Below are positions 7,784 through 16,600 of a DNA stretch of 39,334 nt, piece after piece (the stretch's first letter is position 1; the number at the start of each line of letters is the position of its first letter). The DNA comes from Sulfurospirillum sp. (GTDB lineage Bacteria > Campylobacterota > Campylobacteria > Campylobacterales > Sulfurospirillaceae). Made by a program: the position numbers and the translations under genes. The stretch lies in contig JAERRW010000004.1 in NCBI GenBank assembly GCA_016735235.1, positions 1-39,334 on the forward strand, given 5' to 3'. The notes beneath the pieces are model-generated. The model was not told the DNA's origin and did no database searches. It was given only the letters and a program-made list of their open reading frames with translations.

Positions 7784-9705
7784 GATATTTCATAGTAATA
7801 TTTTTTACTGGTATTTTGGTAGTAGGTGCGGGGTTAATTTACTTATATTCTCAAGTGCGTTTTGATGCATATAAAATTATAGATTATCAACCCGAGTTGA
7901 GTACACAATTGTATGATAAAAACGGTGAACTTGTTGCCAATATTTTTGATAAATATCATAGACTGTATGCCACTTATGATGAGATTCCTCCTCGTCTTAT
8001 TGAAGCATTAATTGCTATAGAAGATACCGCTTATTTTGAGCATAACGGCGTGAATTTAGAAGCTATTTTTAGAGCTCTCATAAAAGATATAAAAGCTATG
8101 AAAATAGTAGAAGGTGGAAGTACTATCACGCAACAACTTGTAAAAAATACAGTTTTAACTAGAGAGAAAAAAATAATTCGTAAATTAAAAGAGGCACTTT
8201 TAGCTTTTAAAATAGAAAAAGTACTTACAAAAGAGGAGATTCTAGAGAGATACTTTAACCATGTATATTTCGGACATGGTTACTATGGTATTAAAACGGC
8301 CGCACTTGGTTATTTTCATAAAAATCTAGATACTTTAAGCCTCAAAGAGATGGCAATATTGGTAGGCTTGCCAAAAGCACCAAGTTCGTATGATCCAACT
8401 AGAAATATAGACTTGTCTTTGAGTAGAGCAAATAGAGTATTGTATAGAATGCATGCACTAGGCTGGATAGGAGAGAAGGAGTATAGAGACTCTTTGATTG
8501 AGACACCGACTGTATATAATGATACTCTTACAAAAAATAGAGCGCCCTATGTTGTAGATGAGGTTATTAAAAGAGCTAGTGCGGAGTATAAAGATTTCAA
8601 AATAGGCGGTTATAAAGTCTATCTTAGTATTGATTTAAAGCTTCAAAGCTTAGCCCAAGAGTCTCTTAAATTTGGATATGATGAAATTTTGAAAAGACAT
8701 CCAGAAGATGCAAATAACTCTAATACAAATGGTGCTTTGGTGGCACTTGATAACAAAAATGGAGACATTTTAGCTTTAGTTGGCGGAGTTGATTATACAA
8801 AATCACACTTCAATAGAGCCGTACAGAGTAAGCGTCAACCGGGTTCTTCTTTTAAGCCATTTATATATCAACAAGCACTTGATGTCGGATACTCTACTAT
8901 GAGTAAAATTCCAGATATATCTAGAGTTTATACAGATGAAGAGACAGAAAAAGATTGGAAACCTAAAAACTATGAAGAGAATTTTAAAGGTATTTTAACC
9001 CTAAAAGAAGCATTGGTTCACTCACGAAATTTAGCAACTATAAATCTTGCAAATGCATTGGGTTTGGATAGTGTCCATAGAGAGTTAAGAAAAGATGGGT
9101 TTAAAGACATGCCTCATGATCTATCGTTGTCATTGGGAAATTTTGGAATTTCACCACTTGATTTTAGTGGATTGTATACAATGTTTCCTAACTATGGCAT
9201 AAAAGTAGAGCCAAGACTTATTAAAAAAATTGTCAATAGATTTGGTCATGAAACTATATATAAAAATAAAACAAAAAGAGTAATCGAAGAAGAACAAGCT
9301 TTTTTAATGGTTGATATGCTTAGAACAACAGTGCAAAGAGGAACAGGACGAAGGGCAAGAGTACCGGGAATTGAGGTAGCAGGAAAAACAGGAACAACTA
9401 ACAACAATGTAGATGCATGGTTTTGTGGATTTACACCAGAAGTAGGAGTTGTTGTATGGTACGGTAATGACGATAACTCCCCTATGCAACAATATGAGAC
9501 CGGTGGTCGTGTTGCTGGACCCGCATTTGTTAATTTTATAAAAGGATATATAGATATATACCCTCAAACAAAACGAAAGTTTATTCCTCCCAAAGGAGTA
9601 TTTTCAATAAATATAAATGGAAAAAAAGAGTATTTTACAAAAACATCACCTATGCCTAAAGCAAATAGCTTAGAAGACGACGAACATAAAGGCATGTTGT
9701 TTTAA
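7780..9705 (+). CDS. mrcA: Class A penicillin-binding protein 1A
   Basis: A 641-residue bifunctional peptidoglycan synthase. A single N-terminal membrane anchor (5-25) is followed by the GT51 glycosyltransferase with catalytic E81 in EDTAYFEHNG, the EGGSTITQQLVKN motif (111-123), and the YFGHGYYGI motif. The transpeptidase has S356 in SSFK, SRN at 415-417, and the KTGT box at 536-539. Length matches Campylobacterota PBP1A. It starts in an ATGA overlap with the ABC ATPase gene. The glycosyltransferase polymerises lipid II, whose synthesis also needs MurA, MurD and MraY encoded later in this window. No OB-fold insertion as large as that of E. coli PBP1A is apparent. Confidence 0.95.
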   Translation: MRYFIVIFFTGILVVGAGLIYLYSQVRFDAYKIIDYQPELSTQLYDKNGELVANIFDKYHRLYATYDEIPPRLIEALIAIEDTAYFEHNGVNLEAIFRALIKDIKAMKIVEGGSTITQQLVKNTVLTREKKIIRKLKEALLAFKIEKVLTKEEILERYFNHVYFGHGYYGIKTAALGYFHKNLDTLSLKEMAILVGLPKAPSSYDPTRNIDLSLSRANRVLYRMHALGWIGEKEYRDSLIETPTVYNDTLTKNRAPYVVDEVIKRASAEYKDFKIGGYKVYLSIDLKLQSLAQESLKFGYDEILKRHPEDANNSNTNGALVALDNKNGDILALVGGVDYTKSHFNRAVQSKRQPGSSFKPFIYQQALDVGYSTMSKIPDISRVYTDEETEKDWKPKNYEENFKGILTLKEALVHSRNLATINLANALGLDSVHRELRKDGFKDMPHDLSLSLGNFGISPLDFSGLYTMFPNYGIKVEPRLIKKIVNRFGHETIYKNKTKRVIEEEQAFLMVDMLRTTVQRGTGRRARVPGIEVAGKTGTTNNNVDAWFCGFTPEVGVVVWYGNDDNSPMQQYETGGRVAGPAFVNFIKGYIDIYPQTKRKFIPPKGVFSININGKKEYFTKTSPMPKANSLEDDEHKGMLF

Positions 9706-9772
9706 TGTAGTAATGTTAAATATTAATAATCTAGTATCTTTTGAATTTATCTATTTTTAACACCATTTTTGC

Positions 9773-9778
9773 TAACAT
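9773..9778 (+). promoter_or_regulatory. Extended -10 promoter of the UDG gene, possible leaderless start
   Basis: TAACAT preceded by TTTTTGC forms a Campylobacterota-type extended -10 element. A start point seven or eight bases downstream falls at 9785-9786, on the A of the ATG at 9786. No Shine-Dalgarno sequence is visible. Any such mRNA would be leaderless. Confidence 0.4.
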
Positions 9779-9785
9779 GTCTTGA

Positions 9786-10445
9786 ATGATAAAAGTAGAA
9801 AAATTAAGATTATTAAAACTGTTGTATCAGTATAGGGCTATTGGTTTTGAGTACTTTAAAGAGTACAAATACATAAAAAACAGTAGTAACATGTTGCCAA
9901 ATAACCTTAACTCTCTTAAAAATGTTGTTAATAATTGCCACTTGTGTAATTTAAGTAAAATTAGAAAAAAAGTAGTTTTTGGTGAAGGTAATATAAACTC
10001 TCAAGTTATGTTTATAGGCGAAAGTCCAAGAGTTGGTGAAGATGAAAGTGGGAGAGTTTTTATGGGTCGTGCTGGAGATATAATAACAAATATTATAGAA
10101 AATGTACTAAAGCTTAAAAGAGAAGATGTTTATATAGCCAACATAGTAAAATGCAAAACACAAGAAAATAGAGTTCCATCAATGGAGGAAGCTAGTGCTT
10201 GTAAGCCTTATCTTATGAAACAAATTGAAATAGTTAAACCAAAGATTATTGTTGCTCTTGGTTCTACTAGTTTTCACCACTTAACACAAGAGTATGATAC
10301 TCCTATTTCTAGTGTTAGAGGTGAAACATTAAGTCTTGGAAATATAAAATTAATTCCAACATTTTGTCCCTATTTTTTACTCAGAAATCCATCTTCTAAA
10401 AATGATGTATTTCAAGACATGTTAAAGGTTAAAAATCTATTATGA
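9786..10445 (+). CDS. Family 4 (4Fe-4S) uracil-DNA glycosylase
   Basis: A 219-residue glycosylase that removes uracil from DNA. The four cluster cysteines are visible: C51 and C54 in CHLC, and C123 and C139 separated by 15 residues. The catalytic loop reads GESPRVGEDESG (79-90) followed by VFMGRAG, and the second active-site region is PTFCPYFLLRN near the C-terminus, where the usual HPS/HPA histidine motif is atypical. The first 45 residues are an extra N-terminal stretch also common in UdgA-type bacterial proteins. It ends in an ATGA overlap with the next gene. A homolog of phage SPO1 polymerase N-terminal domains is the same family. Confidence 0.9.
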   Translation: MIKVEKLRLLKLLYQYRAIGFEYFKEYKYIKNSSNMLPNNLNSLKNVVNNCHLCNLSKIRKKVVFGEGNINSQVMFIGESPRVGEDESGRVFMGRAGDIITNIIENVLKLKREDVYIANIVKCKTQENRVPSMEEASACKPYLMKQIEIVKPKIIVALGSTSFHHLTQEYDTPISSVRGETLSLGNIKLIPTFCPYFLLRNPSSKNDVFQDMLKVKNLL

Positions 10446-11632
10446 GAGTTATTTTAGTACTATTAATTACGGTTATACTTATGTCTGCTAAGAGTGATAA
10501 ACTCTCGCATATACCGCCTACAAAAAGTATATTTTTAAACATAAATGCTGATACATGTAATGCAAAATGCATGAAAGAAAAATTAAAAAATGGAAAAGTA
10601 TTTTCTTTTATAAGCCACTACAATAACTCTATAGATGAGCTTGATTCTATGAGAAGTGAATTTGCTTATTATGAGAGAATTTTTAGAATTTCTAAAGACG
10701 AAGAACTCTCCATAAGAGTAGCACTACTTATACCACAAAAAAGTATAAGAAGATATGCTTCAACAACAGTAAACTCTGTTTTAGCATATTTGGTATCTAA
10801 GCAAAATAGTTTTGAAGTAAAGATTTTCAATACTAATGATGAAAAAGAAGAGTCCATTTTAAGAGAGTTAAAAAATATAAAAAATGAGAATTTTACATAT
10901 GTAATAGCTCCTCTTACCTCTAAGGGAGCAACAACTATTATAAATAATAGCAGTGGTCTATTGGTATACATGCCTACAGTTCACAAAAAAGCTTTTCAAG
11001 CAAGTGGTTCAAATATACTATTTGGTGGTATTGATTATGATGAGCAGATAGATGTTCTTTTAAAACATGCAAATGATAGAATTGCATATTTTTCAGATGG
11101 AAGTACACTAAGTAAATCAATAAATAACTCTCTTTTAGAAAAAAATTTAGAAATTATCTACAGTAAAAGCTTAAGTAGTTCTCGTGTGAATTTCAAAGAC
11201 ATGTTAAGCGAAAATACTGTATTAAATGACAGTTCAATTTTTCTAAATACACCGCTTATAAAAACAAGTCTTATATCATCTCAATTTAGAGTATATGATA
11301 TAGAGCCGTATGTTTTGCTTTCTACTCAAATAAACTATAATCCTATGCTTTTAACTTTAACACAATACGATGATAGAAAAAAGTTTTATATAGCAAACTC
11401 CATAGGTAAATCAACAGTAGAACTAAGAGAGTTAAATTCGTTATTTGAACATGACATAGTCTATGACTGGGTAAACTATTCAACTTCTATTGGAATTGAC
11501 TACTTTTATTCAAACTATTTTGTACCAAGTACAAATAGAAGTTTTAGTGAGGACATAGTAAAAAACCAAGTACAATACGATATATCTATAATGCAACCAG
11601 AAGAAAATAAATTTATAAAAACCTTGTTTTAA
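10442..11632 (+). CDS. Periplasmic protein of LpoA/periplasmic-binding-like fold (putative)
   Basis: A 396-residue protein with an N-terminal hydrophobic signal (3-16, MRVILVLLITVILMSAKS) and no lipobox cysteine. After a linker with two cysteines (C39, C43), the body has the alternating pattern of a type I periplasmic-binding fold: IRVALLIPQKSIRRYA, FTYVIAPLTSKGATTI, GLLVYMPTVHKK, RIAYFSDGSTLSKS. This resembles the C-terminal LppC domain of LpoA, which activates PBP1A in Gammaproteobacteria, although the similarity is by pattern only. It is translationally coupled to the UDG gene and lies 0.7 kb after the PBP1A gene. I cannot assign a function from sequence alone. Confidence 0.6.
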   Translation: MRVILVLLITVILMSAKSDKLSHIPPTKSIFLNINADTCNAKCMKEKLKNGKVFSFISHYNNSIDELDSMRSEFAYYERIFRISKDEELSIRVALLIPQKSIRRYASTTVNSVLAYLVSKQNSFEVKIFNTNDEKEESILRELKNIKNENFTYVIAPLTSKGATTIINNSSGLLVYMPTVHKKAFQASGSNILFGGIDYDEQIDVLLKHANDRIAYFSDGSTLSKSINNSLLEKNLEIIYSKSLSSSRVNFKDMLSENTVLNDSSIFLNTPLIKTSLISSQFRVYDIEPYVLLSTQINYNPMLLTLTQYDDRKKFYIANSIGKSTVELRELNSLFEHDIVYDWVNYSTSIGIDYFYSNYFVPSTNRSFSEDIVKNQVQYDISIMQPEENKFIKTLF

Positions 11633-12000
11633 AAGATACTCTCTAAAAACACTTTAGTCTCTTTGGTGAGTTTCGCAGGTCTATTATCTATAACATATAC
11701 CAAAACAGATACCATTTCAAAGATTTGAATCTCTTCTATCCAGATACTCTGTTTTAGTACTAAAGAAGAGTTTTTAATACTTATAATTTTATGTTTAGCC
11801 TCAAGCATATCACCAAGCTTAGCGGGTTTTTTGTAATCAGCTTCAATATGTTTGACAACAAAATGCCCACCATTTAACGCAGGAGATTTACCTTGTTTAA
11901 AAAAAAGCTCACTCCTAGCTCGTTCACAAAATTTGAGATAGTTTGCATGATAAACTATACCACATGCATCTGTATCGTCGTAATATACTCTTATAAGCAT
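11629..12000 (-). CDS. ybgC: YbgC-family acyl-CoA thioesterase
   Basis: A 123-residue hotdog-fold thioesterase. The signature YYDDTDACGIVYHANYLKF spans residues 6-24, with the catalytic aspartate at D11, followed by ERARSELF. YbgC proteins hydrolyse acyl-CoA or acyl-ACP thioesters and often associate with the Tol-Pal system, though no tol genes are near here. A good ribosome site (AAGGAGT) precedes the ATG. Its 3' end overlaps the convergent upstream gene by four bases. It lies 39 bases after the HEPN-like gene on the same strand and may be co-transcribed with it. Confidence 0.9.
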   Translation of the reverse strand: MLIRVYYDDTDACGIVYHANYLKFCERARSELFFKQGKSPALNGGHFVVKHIEADYKKPAKLGDMLEAKHKIISIKNSSLVLKQSIWIEEIQIFEMVSVLVYVIDNRPAKLTKETKVFLESIF

Positions 12001-12039
12001 TATAGTACTCCTTTTATCAAATATCTGTTATTTGAATTG

Positions 12040-12441
12040 TTAACAATTAATATTAGACCGTTTAATTATACTCCAGACATTAGAATTTATCTCTTCTAAT
12101 TTAACATTAAGTGCCATATCTTGATCGCTATATTCATAATCAGCCCAAACTCGTAAATTTTGTAATTTAATAAAAACTTGATAAAGTTTTTTATCTCTAC
12201 ATTTTTCGATTTTACTTTTAATTGCACCATGTTTACCGCTACCAGTTTTTGAACTCAATTCATCATCATGAGCTAAATATTTATGATATAAAGCATAATA
12301 GTATTTCTGAAATATTACTCTTCTAAAAAGAGAATCATCTTTTAAAGATGTTAAATTTCCTTTTATTGTAGTTTCTTTTGATACTAATTCATAAGCAAAT
12401 TCATTAAACTTTTTTGCTAAGCATAAATGTTTTTCACTCAT
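12040..12441 (-). CDS. HEPN-like domain protein (putative)
   Basis: A 133-residue, all-helical protein with the layout of HEPN-like families: a long helix FRRVIFQKYYYALYHKYLA (about 40-58), a GSGKHGAIKSKI turn, and LQNLRVWADYEYS near 95-108. The R-x-x-A-D-Y ending after a long helix pair is common in uncharacterised HEPN proteins; some members are ribonucleases, others only bind nucleotides. The canonical catalytic R-x4-6-H is not obvious, so activity is uncertain. It lies four bases after the stop of the preceding small exported protein, with a weak ribosome site, so translation is probably coupled. The family call is by pattern only. Confidence 0.5.
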   Translation of the reverse strand: MSEKHLCLAKKFNEFAYELVSKETTIKGNLTSLKDDSLFRRVIFQKYYYALYHKYLAHDDELSSKTGSGKHGAIKSKIEKCRDKKLYQVFIKLQNLRVWADYEYSDQDMALNVKLEEINSNVWSIIKRSNINC

Positions 12442-12445
12442 ATAG

Positions 12446-12871
12446 TTACATTAAAGCAATCATATCAAATAATTGACTTTGCTTTATGTTATCCTCAACG
12501 GTTAAAAATAAATCCAATTCTAAATCATCATATTGTAATTTTAAATAATCTTGATTTTCTAGTGAAATAAATAAACATAGTTTATCTAAATAGCCCTCTG
12601 CTGGTATCCATGTGTTATATACTTTAGTGTTATATTTTTCTTCTATCTTATTCAATATATTTGAAATTTCTACCTGTTTAATCATCTCTATATCATTTTT
12701 TAATGTAGAATCATGCGATGTTGAATTCTTATATGATGAGTAATCAACATAACTATCATATGACGCTTTATTGGAAAGTGCAATATCTTTTTTAGGAATA
12801 TCATTAGCTAGCAACCCAGAGGTAAGAGCCATACTCACTAAACATGAACTCACAAATCTATTATATTCCAT
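12446..12871 (-). CDS. Small exported protein of unknown function in the TIGR04255-like operon
   Basis: A 141-residue protein. The N-terminus (MEYNR, then hydrophobic FVSSCLVSMALTSGLLA, then ND) looks like a cleavable signal peptide. A serine- and tyrosine-rich linker (about 30-60) follows, and the C-terminal half (65-141) is an acidic alpha/beta segment: IEEKYNTKVYNTW, then LDKLCLFISLENQD, then ELDLFLTVED. An upstream ATG at 12889 is possible, but the chosen start has GAGGAAA upstream and does not overlap the preceding gene. I do not recognise the family. It lies between the TIGR04255-like and HEPN-like genes in one operon. Confidence 0.6.
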   Translation of the reverse strand: MEYNRFVSSCLVSMALTSGLLANDIPKKDIALSNKASYDSYVDYSSYKNSTSHDSTLKNDIEMIKQVEISNILNKIEEKYNTKVYNTWIPAEGYLDKLCLFISLENQDYLKLQYDDLELDLFLTVEDNIKQSQLFDMIALM

Positions 12872-12875
12872 ATTT

Positions 12876-13562
12876 TTAAATTTCCTCATCGCTAACTACT
12901 TCTTTGAATTCATCTCTATTTGCAGTATTAAGTCTATCAATTTGTTTAAATATATCTTTATGCTCATCATTTTTGATCGTATAATCTTCAACAGAAGTTA
13001 CAATATCAATAATTGAACCTTTATTGTTAGAATTTTGATATTTTTCATTATTAGCTACAATTTTATTGTATTGTATTTTACCAGATGAACCTTCTACTCT
13101 TAAAAATATTTTCTTATTGTTAGTGCTAATATCATTAATATTTATTTTTATTTTTCCTGTTTCGAAAATATTTTTATTTTCTATAAAATCAATATATCTT
13201 AATCCCATTCTAGTAATTCTAGTAATTTTTTTACTCTCGAAAATTTGTATAAATAATTTTTTTAATTGAGGAAAAAATGAATCTGTCCAGCTTGTATATG
13301 GACTATTCATTACTATACCAATTACATTATCACCAAGCATTACCTTATAGTTACTATTTTTAGATGATGTAATTTCATACAATGGTTCCATTTTTAAATT
13401 TGGGTCATTTTTTCTTATTGAATCAGGTATTTGACATAACGGCAACTTAGTAATTTGTTCAAATTCATCAACTTGCCCAATTATTGCAATATAATTCTCC
13501 GCTACACTACTAGATTCGAAGTGTATATTAAATATACATTCAACAACGGTATTATTTGACAT
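12876..13562 (-). CDS. TIGR04255-family protein
   Basis: A 228-residue cytosolic protein whose pattern matches the sporadically distributed TIGR04255 family: an opening VVECIFNIHF strand, LPLCQIPDSIRKNDPNLKMEPLYEI near 39-63, the VMLGDNVIGIVMNSPYTSWTDSF segment, and ITRMGLRYIDFIE near 120. The family has no established biochemical role that I know of. It is the first gene of a three-gene operon with a small exported protein and a HEPN-like protein. A ribosome site (AAGGAAAG) precedes the ATG, and a perfect 10-base inverted repeat lies just upstream (13578-13625). The acidic tail ends VVSDEEI. Confidence 0.75.
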   Translation of the reverse strand: MSNNTVVECIFNIHFESSSVAENYIAIIGQVDEFEQITKLPLCQIPDSIRKNDPNLKMEPLYEITSSKNSNYKVMLGDNVIGIVMNSPYTSWTDSFFPQLKKLFIQIFESKKITRITRMGLRYIDFIENKNIFETGKIKININDISTNNKKIFLRVEGSSGKIQYNKIVANNEKYQNSNNKGSIIDIVTSVEDYTIKNDEHKDIFKQIDRLNTANRDEFKEVVSDEEI

Positions 13563-13577
13563 AATCTTTCCTTAATT

Positions 13578-13625
13578 TATCTTTGATAATACCTATTTTA
13601 CTTAAAAATATATTAATCAAAGATA
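13578..13625 (-). promoter_or_regulatory. Inverted repeat bracketing the promoter of the TIGR04255 operon
   Basis: TATCTTTGAT (13578-13587) and ATCAAAGATA (13616-13625) form a perfect 10-base inverted repeat with a 28-base spacer. A TATTAT-like -10 for the minus-strand operon lies at 13586-13591, at the edge of one arm. The site sits between the operon and the putA stop, so it could be an operator, or a remnant of an islet boundary. The spacer is too long for a classic terminator. Confidence 0.45.
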
Positions 13626-13651
13626 TAATGCATCACTTACATGTAAAAATT

Positions 13652-16600
13652 TTACTTATCTAAAGCTCTTGCGCCTATGTTTCCATATCTATGATAAGAG
13701 TGAGATATGCTTTGCTCTTCAAAATAATTTAAAAGTTCTAGCCTTCCCTCCATCATTGGATTTGCTCTAACTATAAACTTTGTAAGCTTTGCCGCTTCAC
13801 TAAATACAAAATTACTAACTTTTGAAATATCAGAATAGATTAGTCTATCTACATTTTTAAAACACTTAATAAACTCTTTTTCATTTTCTCTTAGAATTTT
13901 ATCAGTTGATTTTAAAAACAGATCTCTGTTTTCATAAAGAAATGACACTACACTATTTTCTAATACAGAATCCACACTTACATGTATAGCTACTCCACTT
14001 ACTTTTGCTGCAATTATTCTACTCATAATCTCAAAAAGTGTATCGCCTTTAGTTACACGAATTGAAACACGCTTTAATGGAATATAACGAAAAATGTTAT
14101 CTTCACCACGAAGTTTAGAGTAGTCATGTTCTCTATCAAACTCCTCTTTAAAATTTTTCAAATAGCTTTGAAGAGTAACACTCAATTTTAAAAAATCATC
14201 TTTGAAAATCTTGTGAATGCCTTTAGTCGTCTCTTTATCCCAATTTTTTATAACATCTACTAGTGGATGAAAATATTCTGTATCGACTTTAGGATTACAT
14301 GTCTCTTTAAAATTCATAAACTGTGTTACATAACTATAAACACCAGCTTTTCTACCTGCTCCAATAGCAGATTTACCCATACCACCAAATGGCTGACGAA
14401 GAACAATAGCACCTGTTGTGCTACGATTAATATAGAGGTTACCAGCCCTTAAATTTTCCCTCCAATAATCAGTTTCTCTAGCATCAAGAGACTCTATACC
14501 CGAAGTAAGTCCGTATCCTGTTTTATTGACAAGTTCAATTGCATGTTTTAAATCTTTTGCATGCATTACCGACAACACTGGTCCAAAAAGTTCATTCATG
14601 TGACAGAAGTTACCATCTTTAACTCCCCATTTTATTGAAGGTTTTAGCATAAATTTATTATCATCTACATAAGAGGGTTTCAATAACCACTCTTCATTAC
14701 TCTCAAGCGAGTCTAGTGCTTTTTTTAAATTTCCATCAGCATGATTCGCCAATGTACCAATTCTATTTACATAGTTCCATACAGAGCCTACTTCAACACT
14801 AGCAGCTGCATCTTTTAATGCCGATTTAAAATCCTCATCATTATAAACTTCGTCTTCTAAAACTAAAAGAGAAGTTGCCGAACACTTTTGTCCACTGTTG
14901 TTAAATGCACTTGCTATAATATTCTTAATAGCCTGCTCACGATCGGACATGGCAGTAACTATAGTCGCATCTTTTCCGCCAGTCTCAGCTGTTAAAAATA
15001 AATTTGGTCTAGCTTTAAGCATTTTACGAGCAGTATCTTCCCCTCCAGTTAAAATTACAAAATCAACTTTTGTATTTTCTACTAAATGTTTACCAGCTAG
15101 ACTTCCTGGTGCTGGAACAAATTGCAATGTATTTTTACTAATACCAGCATCCCAATAACATTTACAAAGTTCATATGCACAAAGAGATGAAACAGAAGCT
15201 GGTTTTACAATAACTGTATTACCTGCCACAAGAGCTGCTGTGATACCGCCAACGGGAATAGCAATAGGAAAATTCCAAGGAGGAATAATAACACCAACAC
15301 CTTTGCCTTTAAATTCTAAGTTCTCAAAACTATTAAAGTAATCTACACTATGTCCATAAAACTCTAAGAAATCAATAGCTTCACTAACTTCTACATCAGT
15401 CTCAGTTATAACCTTTCCTACTTCAGCAGACGCAACACCTATTAAATCTAGTCTCTTTTTTCTTACTTGATTAGCTACTTTTGCAAGTATTTCAAAACGA
15501 GCCTCATGAGTCATATCTCTCCAGCCATCTTTGTCGGCCACTGCTACATCAACTGCTTTTTTTAAATCCTCCGCCGTAGGAATAGCATATTTTCCACAAA
15601 TAACACCATCTTTAATTTGAGACTTATCTACTACTTTTTTTACTTTACGACTACCAATTAAATCTTTACCGCCAACAACAACAGGAGTAATTTCAATTTT
15701 TTCACCTTTTTTCTTCATCCATTTAGTGCGAATCTCTTTTGCCCACTGCTTATTTGGTGGCAAGATAAAATCTGTATCGGGCTCCCCACAATACTCTTTG
15801 GTATAAAAACTTCCGCCTTTATAATCATCCCAATTTTCTGTAAGTCTATTTTGTGTTCTTTTTGCACCAAGAAAAATATTTTTTTTATTTTCAAATGAGG
15901 CAATAAACTGTTGTTTTAACATCTCCCAATCTTCACTTCCAGCTTCTAACCCAAAAGAGTAACGAATAAAATTTTCTTTTCCTGTGTTTTCATCAAATCT
16001 TCTTACTAGGTATGCAATTGCATTTGTAAACTGCTCTTTTTTAGCGGTAGGTCCATAAAGAATAACTTCGCCACTAATCTCTTTTATTGAAACTCTAGCA
16101 GATTCGCTCATGCCTTCGAGCATCTCCATTGAAAAATAATCTATTACATCATTCTCTTTAGCAGTTTCATATCCATAAGCTAACTCAAATAAATTATGAG
16201 ATGCAACTCCTAGATGAACACATGGTGCATTTTCTGGTTTCAATGCATACTCTAGCATGACTTTATAGTTACTATCGGTATCTATTTTTTTTGTATATGA
16301 ACAAATTTCCCAATGCCTCAAACCAGCCTCTGTCTCTTCCATCTCCATATTTGCGCCCTTTACTAGGCGAATTTTAATTGCAGAGCCTCCATTTTTCACT
16401 CTTTTTTTAGCCCAATCTGTAAGTTTTACTTGCCATTCATGAGAATCTGGAAGATATGCTTGAAGAACAATGCCCGCTTTAAACTCTTTAAACTCTGGTT
16501 TGTTTAAAACTTTTTTAAATGTTTCAACAGTAAGTGAAAGGTCTCTATACTCTTCCATATCAAGATTTATAAATTTATTCTCTTTCTCACCTTTTGAATT

